Both the position numbers and the translations under genes were made by a program. The notes under the pieces are model-generated. The model was not told the DNA's origin, did not search any database, and saw only the letters and a program-made list of their open reading frames with translations. From the NCBI GenBank assembly GCA_049322695.1, contig JBMORW010000021.1:186001-250000 (forward strand): a DNA stretch of 64,000 nucleotides, in the 5' to 3' direction. The DNA is from CALGKJ01 sp049322695 (GTDB lineage: Bacteria > Bacillota > Clostridia > Lutisporales > Lutisporaceae). Positions 61,691-64,000 of the stretch are shown piece by piece. Every line of letters begins with the position of its first letter. The first letter of the stretch is position 1.

Positions 61691-64000
61691 TTATTTCCTG
61701 AATATCAATCTGTATATTTGCACTATGACTAAGGGCATTAATGATATAATAAAGACTGTAAGGTATTGATTAATCGACAGCGGCATTACTTCGAACACAT
61801 TCATAACTGGTTCAGCGGTCAGTACAAGCATTAACAATCCAATGCCCATTACAACAGACAGCAGCAGATACTTGTTTGTAAATAGTCCTATTCTAAATAT
61901 AGAATCTCTGGATCTTGAGTTGAAGCTGTGAAACAGCCTTGAAAGACACAGTGCTGCGAAAGCCATTGTACTTGCTGCCATGGGCTTTCCAGAAGACATC
62001 CCTATATAGAATGCCGTCATAGTTCCGATTGCTATTAAAGCTCCTTCAATCAGCACTTCGATGCCAAAGGCTTTATCAAGTATTGGTGCATTTATGCTTC
62101 TGGGTTTTTGCTTCATTATGTTTTCATTGTGGGCTTCAAGCCCGATGGCAATTGCCGGAAGACTGTCAGTCACAAGGTTTATAAACAGCAGATGTACAGG
62201 AGCAAAGGGAACCGGTAAGCCTGATACGGAAGCATACAGCACGGATAATATACCCGCTGTATTTCCTGATAATAAAAATCTTATAGAGTTTTTGATGTTT
62301 TCATAAATGCTTCTTCCGTTGGACACTGCTCTTACTATGGTTGAAAAATTATCATCAGCCAATACCATTGATGCTGCATCCTTAGCAACTTCTGTGCCTG
62401 TAATGCCCATAGCTATTCCTATATCGGCCTGCTTCAATGCAGGTGCGTCATTGACACCATCTCCTGTCATAGCCACTACATTACCTTTGTCCTGCCATGC
62501 TTTTACTATTCTGATCTTATGCTCCGGTGATACCCTGGCATATACGGAGATGTTTTCAATTCTCTCTTTGAGCTCATCATCACTTAGAGTATCCAGTTCT
62601 TTTCCATCTATAGCTTCTGATTCATTTGTCAGTATTCCTATTTGCTTAGCTATCGCCGAAGCAGTTATTCTATGATCCCCTGTTATCATCACGGGTTTTA
62701 TCCCTGCTCTTATGCAGTCGGCTACTGCTCCTTCAGATTCTTTTCTTGGAGGGTCCATCATAGCAATAAGTCCAATAAAGCTCAGGTTATTTTCATCTTC
62801 AAGAGTGATTTGCATATCCTTTTGTATTTCTTTATAAGCAAATGCCAGCACTCGGAGTCCATTCTGTGAAAAGCTCCTGTTCGTCTCAACAATAGCTCTC
62901 TTATCCACCTCTGTTAATGGTTGCAGGCCGTTGGATTTTTGTATCGAAGCAGATCTATCCATCAATACATCCAGCGCACCCTTTGTAATCATTATGGTTT
63001 TTCCCTGCAGCATATGAACTGTACTCATTAATTTCCTGTCGGAATCAAATGGTATCTCTCCCAATCTTGGATAATCTCTTCTTGCATCCAGCTCATCAAT
63101 TCCATATATACTGCCTAGATTTACCAAAGCTATTTCGGTCGGATCACCCATTTCCCTATTTTCAATGGTGACAGCATCATTGCATAATAGCGACATAAGT
63201 ACAAGCTTTTTTTCCAGTTCGGTATTATAGTCCAGCTGATCAAAATCCAAAATCTTGCCGTCAATATATACCTTCTGTACAGTCATCTTATTCTGCGTCA
63301 GGGTTCCCGTTTTGTCCGAGCATATTACAGAAATACTGCCCAGGCTTTCAACTGAATGCAGCTTGCGGACAATAGCATTCTGTTTAGCCATTTTTTGTGT
63401 CCCCAGAGCCAATACTATAGTTACTATGGAGCTTAGTGCCTCAGGAATAGCAGCAACAGCAAGAGATACTGCAAACATAACGGAATCAATCAGCGCCTTT
63501 CCTCTGAACATATCTAATGCAAAAATAAAGGCTGATATTCCAAGTATAATAAATGCAAGTTTTCTTCCAAAAGCATCAAGGTTTATCTGAAGGGGGGTTT
63601 TCTTTTCCTGTGCATTTTCCAGCAGATTTGCTATTTTACCTATTTCAGTATCCATTCCTATTGCTGTTACCAACACTACAGCCCTGCCATATGTAGCAAA
63701 GCTGCCCGAGAACACCATATTTTTTCTGTCACCAATAGCAACATGCTCCTCGTTGATGGCATCAGTGGTTTTTATTACACTGACTGCTTCTCCTGTCAGC
63801 GAGCTTTCATTTACTTGGAGGCTGTATGTTTCAAGTATTCTTCCATCTGCACTGATATAGTCACCTGCATCTATGTGAAGAATATCACCAACGATTAATT
63901 CTCTTGAAGGTATCTCCACTTTTTCACCGTCTCTAAGCACCTTCGCCGTAGGTGATGAAAGTGCCTTCAGACTGTCTAAGGCTTGCTCTGCCTTCACATG
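61691..64000 (-). CDS. P2A-type cation-transporting ATPase, N-terminus beyond window
   Basis: About 770 C-terminal residues of a P-type ATPase; the frame is open through the window edge and the first two membrane segments are outside. Seen are NESSLTGEAVSV (actuator TGE), VAAIPEALSSIV in membrane segment 4, CSDKTGTLTQNKM (the phosphorylated Asp), the nucleotide-binding KGALDVLMDRS, MITGDH, and AMTGDGVNDAPALKQAD. Segment 6 reads LLFINLVTDSLPAIAIGL, with the Asn and Asp of a Ca2+-type site. This is the SERCA/PMR1-like group, which exports Ca2+ or Mn2+. A Mn2+ riboswitch lies just 3' of it, but points at the next gene. Confidence 0.93.
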   Translation of the reverse strand, partial: HVKAEQALDSLKALSSPTAKVLRDGEKVEIPSRELIVGDILHIDAGDYISADGRILETYSLQVNESSLTGEAVSVIKTTDAINEEHVAIGDRKNMVFSGSFATYGRAVVLVTAIGMDTEIGKIANLLENAQEKKTPLQINLDAFGRKLAFIILGISAFIFALDMFRGKALIDSVMFAVSLAVAAIPEALSSIVTIVLALGTQKMAKQNAIVRKLHSVESLGSISVICSDKTGTLTQNKMTVQKVYIDGKILDFDQLDYNTELEKKLVLMSLLCNDAVTIENREMGDPTEIALVNLGSIYGIDELDARRDYPRLGEIPFDSDRKLMSTVHMLQGKTIMITKGALDVLMDRSASIQKSNGLQPLTEVDKRAIVETNRSFSQNGLRVLAFAYKEIQKDMQITLEDENNLSFIGLIAMMDPPRKESEGAVADCIRAGIKPVMITGDHRITASAIAKQIGILTNESEAIDGKELDTLSDDELKERIENISVYARVSPEHKIRIVKAWQDKGNVVAMTGDGVNDAPALKQADIGIAMGITGTEVAKDAASMVLADDNFSTIVRAVSNGRSIYENIKNSIRFLLSGNTAGILSVLYASVSGLPVPFAPVHLLFINLVTDSLPAIAIGLEAHNENIMKQKPRSINAPILDKAFGIEVLIEGALIAIGTMTAFYIGMSSGKPMAASTMAFAALCLSRLFHSFNSRSRDSIFRIGLFTNKYLLLSVVMGIGLLMLVLTAEPVMNVFEVMPLSINQYLTVFIISLMPLVIVQIYRLIFRK

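Noticed and set aside
1..64000. CRISPR arrays, tRNA or rRNA genes
   Set aside because: No regularly spaced repeats and no tRNA- or rRNA-like conserved sequences were noticed on either strand; this was a reading and not a tool-based scan.

Overview
The window reads as chromosomal DNA of a low-GC Gram-positive anaerobe, most likely class Clostridia. The signs are strong AGGAGG-type ribosome binding sites, AT-rich promoters close to TTGACA-17-TATAAT, SLH surface proteins, an OFA transporter, an L-box lysine riboswitch and a flagellar protein. I cannot name the species. No tRNA, rRNA or CRISPR array was seen. About 40 genes, or recognisable remnants of genes, are present, mostly on the minus strand.

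Layout. 1-2470: lysine biosynthesis (lysA then lysC, partial) under a promoter, lysine riboswitch and terminator. 2860-8667: OFA-type MFS carrier, EamA exporter, DedA membrane protein, an unusual class III aminotransferase and a MurC-like ligase. 8829-31761: a signalling and natural-product region. Its centre is a 3011-residue nonribosomal peptide synthetase that begins with a PilZ (cyclic-di-GMP receptor) domain and continues C-A-T-C-A-T-reductase. A sensor histidine kinase lies just downstream and two REC-HD-GYP response regulators just upstream. Then come a soluble methyl-accepting protein, a gene broken by an in-frame amber codon, and an operon of an ICMT-like methyltransferase, a GH3-type acyl-adenylating enzyme and a membrane GGDEF/HD-GYP protein. 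32100-43500: decayed or rearranged DNA, with a multiply broken hybrid kinase, an SLH protein, a MYG1-family gene, GH43-like and IS66 remnants, and a 1419-residue secreted LVIVD/SLH/beta-helix protein. A 411-bp direct repeat carrying the 5' part of the MYG1 gene lies on both sides of this last segment. 43547-45951: MBL hydrolase, histidine phosphatase, methyltransferase. 46508-56474: a galactoside operon (binding protein, two permeases, GH2, GPH symporter, GH36) with a divergent LacI regulator and repeated operator-like sites. 56544-60240: a four-gene NAD-salvage operon (NrtR-like regulator, nicotinamidase, nicotinate phosphoribosyltransferase, macrodomain). 60297-64000: a UPF0251 regulator with twin palindromes, a solitary flgB behind a manganese (yybP-ykoY) riboswitch, and a P2A cation ATPase cut by the window edge.

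How the genes may work together. The most striking proposal is that cyclic-di-GMP controls a peptide-aldehyde synthetase directly, through a PilZ domain fused to the enzyme. Candidate makers and breakers of the nucleotide (GGDEF, HD-GYP) are encoded on the same side of the window. This rests on motif reading, not on any search or experiment. The second unexpected arrangement is a Mn2+ riboswitch with its own promoter and a mutually exclusive terminator, placed directly in front of an isolated flagellar rod gene and just after a Ca2+/Mn2+-type ATPase.
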